7,806 bases of DNA from Candidatus Aminicenantota bacterium (GTDB taxonomy: Bacteria; Acidobacteriota; Aminicenantia; UBA2199), in contig JAUWNT010000099.1 in the NCBI GenBank assembly GCA_030612495.1, positions 1 through 7,806 on the forward strand, in the 5' to 3' direction. Within the stretch, counting starts at the first letter, position 1. Each line of letters starts with the position of its first letter. Below the pieces are notes generated by a model. That model made no database searches. It was not told the DNA's origin and worked only from the letters and a program-made list of their open reading frames with translations. Position numbers and translations under genes: made by a program. This document shows positions 1 to 7,292 of this stretch, piece by piece.

Positions 1-1139
1 CCTGGTTTCAGAATTGTTGAAGGAAAATTCGTGTGATTAGGTGAATCAGGGAAATGTTGAGTTTCAAGACAGAATCCATAATGTTTATTGTATTGTTTTG
101 CATTCTTTCCTTTTATTGTCCCATCCAGGAAATTACCTGAATAGAATTGAATTCCAGGCTGGGTTGTTAATATTTCAATTACGCGACCTGTTTCAGGTTC
201 ATAAACTCTGGCTGCAGGACTTAAAATCCTTTTTTTATGGTTCAAAACAAAATTATGATCATATCCTCCATTTACTTTTTTTATTCTTAAACCAATAGCA
301 TAAGGTTTTAAAAAATCCATTGGAGTTCCTTTTACTTTTTTTAATTCGCCTGTTGGAATAAGGCCTTTATCAACAGGTGTATATTTATCAGCATGAATAG
401 TTAGAACATGACTTAAAATATCTGATTTACCTGCTCCTTTTAGATTAAAATAGCTATGATTTGTAAGATTAATTGGAGTTGCTCTGTCAGTTTCAGCTTC
501 ATAATCTATTTTTAATTCGTTATTATTTGTTAAAGAATAGATAACATAAACTGATAGATTGCCTGGATAACCCTCTTCTCCATGTTTACTTAAATAACTT
601 AATTTTAAACATATTTCATCATTTTTGTTTATCTCTTCTGCTTTCCATAAAACCTTATCAAATCCTTTTATACCACCATGTAAATGGTTTTCACCATTAT
701 TAGCTGCAAGTTTGTATTCATTCCCATTTAAAAAGAACTTTGCCTTTGAAATCCTGTTTGCATAACGACCAATTATAGCTCCAAAATAGGGGTGACCTTT
801 CAGATATTTATCAAGAGTATTAAAACCTAAAACAATGTCATCAAATTTTCCATTTTTATCGGGAACCATTACAGATGTTATTATGCCTCCATAATTTGTG
901 ATTTTTACGACAATTCCATTCTTATTGGTTAGATAGAATAGGTCAACATTCTCCCCATCATTTGTTTTTCCAAAATGCTCTTTTTTTATTTTCATTTTTT
1001 TTATTACCTCTTTTTTCATTTCTTTTGAGTCTATTTTTTTTAAAGATTTGGAATAAGAAAAAACAGGAATTAATAATATTAAACTCCAGACCAATAGATT
1101 AAATTTTATTCTTGTTTGTATACGTTTTTCTTCTCTCAT
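1..1139 (-). CDS. galM: Aldose 1-epimerase (galactose mutarotase), exported, C-terminus cut by window edge
   Basis: Interconverts alpha and beta anomers of aldoses such as glucose and galactose. Translation of the minus strand from ATG 1139 stays open for 379 codons to the window edge with no stop. Family landmarks are in order: GRYANRIS near residues 124-131, NHLHGG with His152/His154, the aldose-epimerase signature NLTNHSYFNL with catalytic-type His228, GGYDHNF with Asp294, and LETQHFPDSPN with the catalytic-type Glu359. The visible end (FPSTILKPG) is where family members usually have only some 15-20 residues left. The N-terminus has a charged start followed by a hydrophobic stretch (LLVWSLILLIPVFSYS, about residues 15-30), read as a Sec signal peptide or membrane anchor without a lipobox Cys, plus a Lys-rich linker, so the enzyme probably acts outside the cytoplasm. 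The start is supported by GGAGG at 1148-1144, 4 nt upstream. It is divergent from an exported glycoside hydrolase, which fits extracytoplasmic sugar use. Family certain; substrate unknown. Confidence 0.95.
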   Translation of the reverse strand, partial: MREEKRIQTRIKFNLLVWSLILLIPVFSYSKSLKKIDSKEMKKEVIKKMKIKKEHFGKTNDGENVDLFYLTNKNGIVVKITNYGGIITSVMVPDKNGKFDDIVLGFNTLDKYLKGHPYFGAIIGRYANRISKAKFFLNGNEYKLAANNGENHLHGGIKGFDKVLWKAEEINKNDEICLKLSYLSKHGEEGYPGNLSVYVIYSLTNNNELKIDYEAETDRATPINLTNHSYFNLKGAGKSDILSHVLTIHADKYTPVDKGLIPTGELKKVKGTPMDFLKPYAIGLRIKKVNGGYDHNFVLNHKKRILSPAARVYEPETGRVIEILTTQPGIQFYSGNFLDGTIKGKNAKQYNKHYGFCLETQHFPDSPNHTNFPSTILKP

Positions 1140-1143
1140 TTCG

Positions 1144-1148
1144 CCTCC
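1144..1148 (-). promoter_or_regulatory. Ribosome binding site of galM
   Basis: GGAGG on the minus strand, 4 nt before ATG 1139. Another ATG at 1150 overlaps this site but is out of frame with the galM reading frame, so the Shine-Dalgarno position decides for 1139. Confidence 0.7.
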
Positions 1149-1156
1149 ATAAAAAT

Positions 1157-1165
1157 ATTATATCA
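1157..1165 (-). promoter_or_regulatory. Candidate extended -10 promoter for galM
   Basis: On the minus strand this reads TGATATAAT, an extended -10 element (TGN followed by TATAAT). No good -35 hexamer is seen 16-18 nt upstream, which extended -10 promoters can do without. Transcription would start near 1150, leaving a leader of about 11 nt that just includes the Shine-Dalgarno site. The region is very AT-rich, so a chance match is possible. Confidence 0.35.
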
Positions 1166-1174
1166 GATTTTAGA

Positions 1175-1203
1175 TTAAAATATAATTGATGTTAATTTAT
1201 AAT
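1175..1203 (+). promoter_or_regulatory. Candidate sigma70-type promoter for the glycoside hydrolase
   Basis: TTAAAA at 1175-1180 and TATAAT at 1198-1203 are separated by 17 nt. The -10 is a perfect match and the -35 matches four of six bases. The start of transcription would be near 1210, giving a leader of about 54 nt that contains the intact ribosome binding site. A rival pair further downstream (TTGAAA 1218, TAAAAT 1241) would start transcription inside the ribosome binding site. AT-rich background lowers confidence. Confidence 0.35.
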
Positions 1204-1251
1204 ATCACTTTTTTTATTTGAAAAAATATTTGGAGTTATCTAAAATATATC

Positions 1252-1258
1252 AAAGGAG
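1252..1258 (+). promoter_or_regulatory. Ribosome binding site of the glycoside hydrolase
   Basis: AAAGGAG followed by 5 nt and ATG at 1264. It fixes the start at the Met that begins the signal peptide, rather than at Met22 (MENL), which lies right after the predicted cleavage site. Confidence 0.75.
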
Positions 1259-1263
1259 TTGAT

Positions 1264-3366
1264 ATGAGAAATAGAGTTTTTATTATAATTTTTTTAATGG
1301 TCATTTTGTTTACATCAGCATATTCAATGGAGAATTTAAAATGTAATGCTTCATCACCCTTATTTACATCTTATATTGCACCATTTGAAAGGAGTAGTTA
1401 TTTTGTGGATGAAGGCTATCATCTTGTATATTATGACAACAATTCTCCGTTAAAGCTAATAAATGAAAGCTCTGGAGAGATAAATTTTGCTTTTAAATTG
1501 GGGAGCATGTTTGTTTATAGTATAAATGATTTTTATAAAAAGCCAGTGATCACTCTTTCTTATCCGGATTCTTTTGTTTTGGAAGCAGAACCATTTGTTG
1601 GTTTAAAGATAATCTTAAGGTTTGCTCTTTATACATCAAGTACAGCTATATTTGAAATTGATTATAGAAATGAAACAAAAGAAGATTTTATGCTTTATAT
1701 TATGTATGGAAATACATATCAGAAAGTAATTGTTAATAATATAAATCCAGAAAAAAACATTACTATTTCATATAAAGAACCTTCAAAGGGTGTTTATTTT
1801 CAACAAAAAGAATTAAAAGGTTTTAAAGAAAAGAGGTATTCAAGATTTAGTTTTAAAAAAAGGATCTATTCATGGGCAGGATACCCTGATTATAATAAAG
1901 TGAAAAAGGATAAGATGTTCTCAAGATATGAATACTTGAATGGTTCAATTCAGGGTGAGTTATCTGAAGTAGTGCTTTTATTTGATTTATATAAGAAAAA
2001 TGGTATTTTAAAATTTTCAAAAGTAACTGTTCAGCAGGGAGATGAAAAAAAATTGGATGAAATTTCTGATAAAGTAATTGATATCTCTTTTGATAAAATA
2101 TATGCATTTAATAGGGAAAAGTTAAAGAAGATACCAGCATTGAAGTTCAAAAACAAACAGGAAAAATTACTTTTTTATGCGGGATTGTATCTTGTAAGGC
2201 AGCAATTTTTACCAGCAGCAGGGCAGTTTCCCTTTCCATACTATGTGTTTTCAAGGGAACCTACATGGGGGTGGGGACATGAAGGCCAGGTTTTTCATGA
2301 AAGCCTATCCATGCAAAGTTTAGCTTTGTTTGATCCTGAACTTGCATCTAATTCACAGAGAAATTTTATAGCTGTCCAGGAACAAGATGGTTATATTCCA
2401 TACAGGGTTGGTGCATATTTTACAAGAACATTTCCAGCAAATAAAGAGAAAACCACATCAGCTCCTTTCTATTCGTGGACAAATCTTGAAGTATATAAGA
2501 TAGCCGTAAAATCAGGTTATATGAGTAAAAGAGAGTTAAAAGAGTATTTAAAAGATTCGTATAGCTCTGGAAAAAGGTTTGTGAATTATCTTTTTAAAAC
2601 TCGCGATAAGAATAAAAACGGATTGCTGGAGTGGGGTGGGCATACTTTGCTGGAATGTGTAAGAGATTATTTGAATGCTGTTTTTGACCTGTTAGGGGAA
2701 AAACCTGAAACTCTGAATCAACTTGAAGCACTTGACCTTAGTTGTATGGTTGTAAAGGAGATGGCATCATTAAAAGAGATGGCAGGAATATTAAAATTAA
2801 AAAAAGAGGTAAATGAATGGGAAAATAGAATTAAGAGATTGAGTGATTTGATAAATAAATATATGTGGGACAAAGATACTGGATTTTATTATCATGTTCA
2901 TACAGATACAATGAATTTTAAAACTCCTGACAATGTTTCATTAAAAAGAAAAGAGATCATAGGTTTTCTTCCAATATGGGCTGGGGTTGCAGACAGGAAA
3001 CAGACAAAAGAGCTTATAAAGCATTTAAAAAACCCTGATGAATTCTGGAGAAAATTTGGTATTCCAACTCTTTCAGCTGCTGATCCTTATTATGATGCTC
3101 AGGTTCTTGGTTGCTGTAGATGGAATGGCCCTGTATGGATTACATGGGTTTATCCTATTTTTAAGGGTTTGATTGATTATGGTTATACAGATATTGCAAA
3201 AGAGATTTTAATGAAAATGGAAAATGCAATGATTTTTCAGCTGGAGAGAAATCACAGGTTATGGGAGAGCTATTCACCTGATTTTACTCAATTAAATTCT
3301 CCTAAGAACTATATATGGGATACATTGATCTCAAGAATGATCTATGAAATAAGAAAAGCAAGCTGA
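1264..3366 (+). CDS. Exported glycoside hydrolase with (alpha/alpha)6-barrel, GH63/MGH1-like, substrate unknown
   Basis: A 700-residue protein likely to hydrolyse a glycosidic bond outside the cytoplasm. Residues 1-21 form a signal peptide (MRNR, hydrophobic core, cleavage after AYS). Residues about 25-290 are beta-rich, as expected for the N-terminal sandwich domain of such enzymes. Residues about 300-700 carry landmarks of the six-hairpin toroid seen in GH63, mannosylglycerate-hydrolase-like and trehalase-type enzymes: PTWGWGHEGQVFHES (333-347) followed by FDPELA and QEQDGYIP; EWGGHTLLECVRD (456-468); GIPTLSAADPYYD; CRWNGPVW (618-625); and LWESYSPD with Glu668. By comparison with clan GH-G inverting enzymes, Glu668 is my candidate general base, and Glu464 or Asp468 candidates for the acid; these are inferences. 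The usual WDS-type motif near 337 reads GHEGQ instead, so this is a divergent member. It is divergently paired with an exported galM and stops 16 bp from the convergent ybeY. An amylo-1,6-glucosidase or trehalase-like role is also possible. Confidence 0.8.
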   Translation: MRNRVFIIIFLMVILFTSAYSMENLKCNASSPLFTSYIAPFERSSYFVDEGYHLVYYDNNSPLKLINESSGEINFAFKLGSMFVYSINDFYKKPVITLSYPDSFVLEAEPFVGLKIILRFALYTSSTAIFEIDYRNETKEDFMLYIMYGNTYQKVIVNNINPEKNITISYKEPSKGVYFQQKELKGFKEKRYSRFSFKKRIYSWAGYPDYNKVKKDKMFSRYEYLNGSIQGELSEVVLLFDLYKKNGILKFSKVTVQQGDEKKLDEISDKVIDISFDKIYAFNREKLKKIPALKFKNKQEKLLFYAGLYLVRQQFLPAAGQFPFPYYVFSREPTWGWGHEGQVFHESLSMQSLALFDPELASNSQRNFIAVQEQDGYIPYRVGAYFTRTFPANKEKTTSAPFYSWTNLEVYKIAVKSGYMSKRELKEYLKDSYSSGKRFVNYLFKTRDKNKNGLLEWGGHTLLECVRDYLNAVFDLLGEKPETLNQLEALDLSCMVVKEMASLKEMAGILKLKKEVNEWENRIKRLSDLINKYMWDKDTGFYYHVHTDTMNFKTPDNVSLKRKEIIGFLPIWAGVADRKQTKELIKHLKNPDEFWRKFGIPTLSAADPYYDAQVLGCCRWNGPVWITWVYPIFKGLIDYGYTDIAKEILMKMENAMIFQLERNHRLWESYSPDFTQLNSPKNYIWDTLISRMIYEIRKAS

Positions 3367-3382
3367 TTTTTTATATTCGTTT

Positions 3383-3790
3383 TCAAGGTATAATTTTTTT
3401 TGACAATTGGTCCTGAAGTTCTAACATTTCACCATTGTCTTTTTCATGGTCATATCCTGAAAGGTGAAGTATTCCATGAATCATCAGATAGAGCAACTCT
3501 TTTTTTAAGGAAATGTTATTATCTTCAGCTTGTTCCTCAGCTATGGGATAACATATAAATATATCTCCAATGTAATATTCTTTTGAGAGTTTTTCATTAA
3601 ATGGAAAGCTTAATACATCAGTGGGGAAATCTTTTTTTAGATATTTGAAATTCAAATCTTTTGATTCAGCTTTAGACCCTAATTTAATTACAATAGTGCC
3701 TTTTAATTTTAATTCTTTGTATATATGCTTTAGCTTGGATATATAGTATTTTTTATTTATCTTATAAATATCATCTATTATTTTTATCAT
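3383..3790 (-). CDS. ybeY: Endoribonuclease YbeY / rRNA maturation factor
   Basis: Metal-dependent RNase family protein involved in 16S rRNA 3'-end maturation and ribosome quality control in the cytoplasm. The family's zinc site HGILHLSGYDH is complete near the C-terminus (His105, His109, His115 when counted from ATG 3790). The upstream conserved segment FPTDVLSFPF also fits. The chosen start, ATG 3790, gives 135 residues beginning MIKIIDD, which lines up with the usual beta-strand start of the family. The frame is open to a TTG at 3814 that would add eight residues. Neither start has a strong Shine-Dalgarno site. From 3790 it overlaps the end of the upstream pgpH gene by 20 nt, so translational coupling is likely. 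Last gene of the phoH-pgpH-ybeY block; convergent with the glycoside hydrolase, and no clear terminator is visible in the 16-bp gap. Confidence 0.94.
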   Translation of the reverse strand: MIKIIDDIYKINKKYYISKLKHIYKELKLKGTIVIKLGSKAESKDLNFKYLKKDFPTDVLSFPFNEKLSKEYYIGDIFICYPIAEEQAEDNNISLKKELLYLMIHGILHLSGYDHEKDNGEMLELQDQLSKKIIP

Positions 3791-6062
3791 TTGTATTTTG
3801 TTCTTTAAAATCAAAACCCGGGTATGAAACCCTCATATGATAAATAGATGAAAGTTTTTTTTGAAAGCTATTTGCAATTATATTTAAAGCTTTAAAAGTT
3901 AAGCCCTCACACTCATCAAATTGATTCTCTTCTATATTTGAGCTGATTATTGATTGTATTACATTTTTTAATTCCTCTTCAGTAGGAGAGCCAAGACTTT
4001 TTGAGGCTGCTTCCACCTGGTCTGCAAGCATAATTATCGCGTTTTCTATATTCTGAGGCTTTTCCCCTGAATATCGAAAGAATCTATCGTCAAATTCATC
4101 AGTATCTATATTTGACATTTTACGGGCTTTTTCGTAGAAAAATTTGACTAATTTTGTGCCATGATGTTGAGCTATAGCACTTGCAACTATTTTAGGAATT
4201 TTTAGCTTATTAGCAGTATCAATTCCTTCTGAAATATGGGCAATTATCATTTTTGCGCTTTCACGCGGGGAGAGTTCTTCATGTGGGTTTTTATAAATTG
4301 TGTGATTTTCTGTAAAGATTTGTGGGTTATTGATTTTCCCAATATCATGATAAAGGGCCATTGCAGTTAATAGAAGTGGAGATAAACCAAGTTCTTGAGC
4401 TGCAGTTTCAGATAGGGAAGAAACCATCTGAGAATGATGGTAAGTGCCTGGGGCTTTTTCAAGCATTTCTCTAAAAATCGGAAGGTTTAAATTGTTTAAT
4501 TCAATTAGTTTCAACTCAGTTAATAATTTAAAAATGACTTCCCATAGAGGAATTATAAAGTAAGCAAGTAAAGGAGCAAATATAGCAGAAAATGTAACAA
4601 TAATCACATTTATTAATATTTGAATTATGGTTATATTTGGTTCAGTTAAGTTGAGTATAACAATAAAAATTATATTTGTTGGCAAAAGCCAGAATAAACT
4701 GGCTTTTAAAATAGATGACCTCTTTAATCTATTATAAAATTCAATCGCATAACTTATTGCGAGACTGCTTAAAAGAACGTATAAAACTATTTTAAAATTC
4801 CATTCACAGATAATTCCTGAAATTATTGAATTTGTAAACGAAAATATTACTGCACTCTGGAGATTGAAAATAAATGCAATTATTAATGCACCGAATCCAA
4901 AAGGAATGGCAAAATATAGGTATGAAATATCATAACTGAGTTCAATTGGAATGTTTTTCGCAATTATAGGAAAAATGAATATACAAATTCTATATATAAT
5001 AATACTAATGGTTAAGGTTGCTGCTGATACAGTAAAGAGTTTGTTTTTATTTAAACCATTGGATTCCCATATTTTAAAAAATTTGTTTATAAAAAGGGTC
5101 AAAAAGAATAAAATTGCAATAATAAGGTATAAATTCGATAATTTATTTTCTCTTATTTTTTCTTCATATGAAATAAGTCTAATGATTTTTATATCATTTG
5201 GCTTAGCTTCATCACCTTTTCTTAAAATGATTTTACCTGCCTTTAGTTTTATGAGAACAGGGTTTATCTGGGAAGAAGCTTTCTCCTGTTCTTGTTTTGT
5301 TAAATTTAATGAATATGAGACATTTATATCAATAAATGCCTTTATGATTGATGTGATAGTTTCTGTTTCATAATCTGAAAACTTATTTTTTTTTAGAAAG
5401 TTGTTCAATTCTAATTCTACATCTTTTAATTCATAGAGCTTATCTGCTTTTATTGAATAAGGCTCCATCTCTTTTGATACAATTTGAATAGAACCATTTT
5501 TACTTTTTTTTGCTCCTACTTTTGATGCTAAGATTCCTGTTTTCTCAATTGATTTTAATAATTCAAAAAGTTGTGAAAGGTTGATTTTATTGAATATGTT
5601 TGATTTTAATATATATACAATCTCTTTATCTGAAAGTTCAATTCCAAACTTTTTTTCAATTAAAATTCTTATTTTAATGAGTTCTTTATTATTTTTAAAA
5701 TATCTCTTTCTTGATTCTCTTAGAAATTTGAACCATTCATTTAATAAGCTCTGAGTTTTTTCAATATTTTCTGAATTGTATTCATATATAGGTATAACGT
5801 TTTCTATTGCAATTCTTCTCTTTTGTTCCGTGCTTTCTTTGTCCTCAACTGTCAGGTATTTTTTTATAATTATATCTTCTTTAATTATATCTCCGACTTT
5901 TAATGTATCATCATATATTGATTTTTTTTGAGGAATATATAAAAAGTATGAAATTATTATTACAAAAATAAAGCCTGCTAATAACTTAAGAAAGTATGGT
6001 TTCTTTCTGGGTTTTTTATTTGAGTTTTCATACTCTTTTATAAATTTTAGTTTAAATTTCAT
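3771..6062 (-). CDS. pgpH: 7TM-HD family membrane protein, probable cyclic di-AMP phosphodiesterase PgpH
   Basis: Membrane protein of 763 residues whose family members (Listeria PgpH, Bacillus YqfF) hydrolyse c-di-AMP to pApA. A basic N-terminus leads to one membrane segment (about residues 24-42). Next comes an extracytoplasmic 7TMR-HDED-type domain with the typical VGDIIKEDI and KRRIAIENVIPIYEY stretches. Several hydrophobic helices follow in the middle (about residues 310-500), then a cytoplasmic HD domain. Its metal ligands are visible as YHHSQMV (His542/543), LYHDIGKI (His572, Asp573), a later IIAHIS and IAQHHG. All expected HD residues appear intact, so the enzyme should be active. Start choice: ATG 6062 overlaps the phoH stop by 11 nt (ATGAAATTTAA), typical of coupled genes. 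The frame is open back to TTG 6101, which would add 13 residues and is less likely. It overlaps ybeY downstream. The c-di-AMP function is inferred from family. Confidence 0.92.
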   Translation of the reverse strand: MKFKLKFIKEYENSNKKPRKKPYFLKLLAGFIFVIIISYFLYIPQKKSIYDDTLKVGDIIKEDIIIKKYLTVEDKESTEQKRRIAIENVIPIYEYNSENIEKTQSLLNEWFKFLRESRKRYFKNNKELIKIRILIEKKFGIELSDKEIVYILKSNIFNKINLSQLFELLKSIEKTGILASKVGAKKSKNGSIQIVSKEMEPYSIKADKLYELKDVELELNNFLKKNKFSDYETETITSIIKAFIDINVSYSLNLTKQEQEKASSQINPVLIKLKAGKIILRKGDEAKPNDIKIIRLISYEEKIRENKLSNLYLIIAILFFLTLFINKFFKIWESNGLNKNKLFTVSAATLTISIIIYRICIFIFPIIAKNIPIELSYDISYLYFAIPFGFGALIIAFIFNLQSAVIFSFTNSIISGIICEWNFKIVLYVLLSSLAISYAIEFYNRLKRSSILKASLFWLLPTNIIFIVILNLTEPNITIIQILINVIIVTFSAIFAPLLAYFIIPLWEVIFKLLTELKLIELNNLNLPIFREMLEKAPGTYHHSQMVSSLSETAAQELGLSPLLLTAMALYHDIGKINNPQIFTENHTIYKNPHEELSPRESAKMIIAHISEGIDTANKLKIPKIVASAIAQHHGTKLVKFFYEKARKMSNIDTDEFDDRFFRYSGEKPQNIENAIIMLADQVEAASKSLGSPTEEELKNVIQSIISSNIEENQFDECEGLTFKALNIIANSFQKKLSSIYHMRVSYPGFDFKEQNTNDKNNR

Positions 6063-6999
6063 CTTTATTTTTATCGTAAGCTTCAATAATTTTTTGAACA
6101 ATAGAATGTCTTACTACATCTTTTTTATTGAGATAAATTATTTTAATTCCTTTAATGTTATTGAGTATCTTGATTGCTTTAAACGCTCCTGATTTCTTTG
6201 GATCTGATAAATCGATCTGTGAAATATCTGCTGTAACCACAACCTTTGAGTTTTGACCAAATCGTGTTAAAAACATTTTCATTTGAGTGTTTAATGTATT
6301 TTGACCCTCATCAAGTATAATAAAGGCATTATTTATAGTCCTTCCTCTCATATAAGCAAGTGGAGCGATTTCAATTATTTCCTTTTCAATTAATTCAGAT
6401 GTTTTTTCAAAGCCTATTAAATAGTAGAGTGCATCATATAAAGGTCTAAAATATGGATTAACTTTCTGCTGGATATCTCCAGGTAGGAAACCCAATTTTT
6501 CACCGGCTTCAACAACAGGCCTTGTTAATACAATTCTTTCTACCCTTTTGTTTAAGAGAAAGTTCAAAGCCATTGCTATTGCAAGAAAAGTTTTACCAGT
6601 CCCGGCAGGCCCTATACTGAACACAAGATCATTTTTATAAATTGATTTAATATACTCTCTTTGATTGAATGTTTTTGGATAAACCTCTTTGCCCTTAAAT
6701 TTTATTATTACTTTATTGTTCAGTTCTTCTTTTATAAAATCAAGTTTACCTTCATTTGCCATACTTGAGCTGATTTTTATATCATTTTCATTGAGTTTTT
6801 TATTATCTTTTGAAATTTCAATTATTTCTTCTATATATTTTCTAAATCTCTTTGTGTTTCCTGTTTCTCCATCAAACATTATCTTATTTCCTCTTAATGA
6901 AACAGCAATATTAAAGTCTGATTCAAATTTGTTTATGTTTTTTCGAATTATAAAAAAAAGGTTGTTCTTAACACCTTCAGGGTATATTATTTCTTCCAT
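6052..6999 (-). CDS. ybeZ: PhoH-like ATPase (YbeZ type)
   Basis: P-loop NTPase of the PhoH/YbeZ family, 315 residues, the usual length. It is thought to work with YbeY in RNA metabolism; the genes are neighbours in many bacteria, as here. The N-terminal ~80 residues resemble the small KH-like domain (FNIAVSLRGNKIMFDGE). The ATPase domain follows: a QREY motif near 113, Walker A GPAGTGKT at 130-137, VLTRPVVEAGEKLGFLPGD, Walker B IILDEGQNT with Asp230/Glu231, then TRFGQNSKVVVTADISQIDL (the sensor region). The ATG at 6999 has no Shine-Dalgarno sequence; the leader is A/T only near the start, and an in-frame stop lies upstream near 7042, with no other ATG between. It is the first gene of the operon, with an exact-consensus promoter about 33 nt upstream of the start. 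The symbol phoH is also used for this family. Confidence 0.95.
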   Translation of the reverse strand: MEEIIYPEGVKNNLFFIIRKNINKFESDFNIAVSLRGNKIMFDGETGNTKRFRKYIEEIIEISKDNKKLNENDIKISSSMANEGKLDFIKEELNNKVIIKFKGKEVYPKTFNQREYIKSIYKNDLVFSIGPAGTGKTFLAIAMALNFLLNKRVERIVLTRPVVEAGEKLGFLPGDIQQKVNPYFRPLYDALYYLIGFEKTSELIEKEIIEIAPLAYMRGRTINNAFIILDEGQNTLNTQMKMFLTRFGQNSKVVVTADISQIDLSDPKKSGAFKAIKILNNIKGIKIIYLNKKDVVRHSIVQKIIEAYDKNKDEI

Positions 7000-7031
7000 T
7001 ATTATATTTTTTTTAAAAATAACAAAGGAAA

Positions 7032-7060
7032 ATTATAGCTTTTAAGCAATTAAATGTCAA
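7032..7060 (-). promoter_or_regulatory. Consensus sigma70-type promoter of the phoH-pgpH-ybeY operon
   Basis: On the minus strand TTGACA (7060-7055) and TATAAT (7037-7032) are both perfect hexamers with the optimal 17-nt spacer. Transcription would begin near 7025, giving a leader of about 25 nt that lacks a Shine-Dalgarno site before the ATG at 6999. Suggests strong, constitutive housekeeping expression of the operon. Confidence 0.8.
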
Positions 7061-7254
7061 ATACAGAAACTTTCTTTGTATTCCTGATCAATATATATGT
7101 ATTATCAATATATAAAGTGTTTTGATAAACATATTGTGCTTTTGAATACATATTTGTAAAATTTAGTATTAAGTTATGGTTGCATGTGCAAAAAATGTAC
7201 CATGGTTTTTTTGATTTTAAATGTGTGTGTTTTTTGAAAAAATTTGGGAATATC
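7061..7254. other. Non-coding AT-rich region between divergent operons
   Basis: This is the middle of the 319-bp gap 7000-7318. I see no convincing reading frame. It holds short inverted repeats: TGTTT-TGAT-AAACA (7118-7131), TTGCA-TG-TGCAA (7180-7191), and ATGGT (7176-7180) with ACCAT (7199-7203). It also holds one copy of the 13-nt sequence matched in inverted orientation at 7293. These may be regulator sites for the carrier-protein operon; none resembles a riboswitch or RNA gene I recognise. Confidence 0.5.
7140..7152 (+). repeat. Inverted 13-nt sequence, upstream copy
   Basis: TTTTGAATACATA, the exact reverse complement of TATGTATTCAAAA at 7293-7305, 140 nt apart. A shorter TGTATTC also occurs at 7077-7083. 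Possible distal operator; chance is not excluded in AT-rich DNA. Confidence 0.4.
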
Positions 7255-7283
7255 TTGACTTTTATGTTGTATTACTTTAGATT
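7255..7283 (+). promoter_or_regulatory. Candidate promoter of the carrier protein / oxoamine synthase operon
   Basis: TTGACT (7255-7260, five of six consensus bases) and TAGATT (7278-7283, four of six) are 17 nt apart. Transcription would start near 7290, giving a leader of about 29 nt with the Shine-Dalgarno site inside. TATAAA at 7284 is another possible -10 but has a poor spacing. Confidence 0.45.
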
Positions 7284-7292
7284 TATAAATTG

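Noticed and set aside
41..298. 85-codon plus-strand open frame
   Set aside because: Lies antisense within galM, whose minus-strand frame carries complete family motifs; no ribosome binding site or recognisable domain.
1218..1246. TTGAAA-17-TAAAAT promoter-like pair before the glycoside hydrolase
   Set aside because: It would start transcription near 1253, within the ribosome binding site (1252-1258), so the mRNA would lose its Shine-Dalgarno sequence. The pair at 1175-1203 is preferred.
1853..2107. 84-codon minus-strand open frame
   Set aside because: Antisense shadow of the glycoside hydrolase; no domain and no Shine-Dalgarno site.
3340..3385. Possible bidirectional terminator between the glycoside hydrolase and ybeY
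   Set aside because: The only pairing near the T-run is AGC-AA-GCT, too short for a stable stem; the gap between the stops is only 16 bp.
3791..3814. TTG 3814 as the start of ybeY
   Set aside because: It has no convincing ribosome binding site and would enlarge the overlap with pgpH to 44 nt; ATG 3790 fits the usual family N-terminus better.
4951..5373. 140-codon plus-strand open frame
   Set aside because: Antisense to the membrane and extracytoplasmic part of pgpH. Its hydrophobic character simply mirrors AT-rich codons on the other strand.
6063..6101. TTG 6101 as the start of pgpH
   Set aside because: Rare start codon without a Shine-Dalgarno site, 50-nt overlap with phoH; ATG 6062 gives a typical 11-nt coupling overlap.
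6689..7045. 118-codon plus-strand open frame
   Set aside because: Antisense to the N-terminal half of phoH and its promoter; low-complexity Ile/Leu/Phe/Ser composition typical of a shadow frame.
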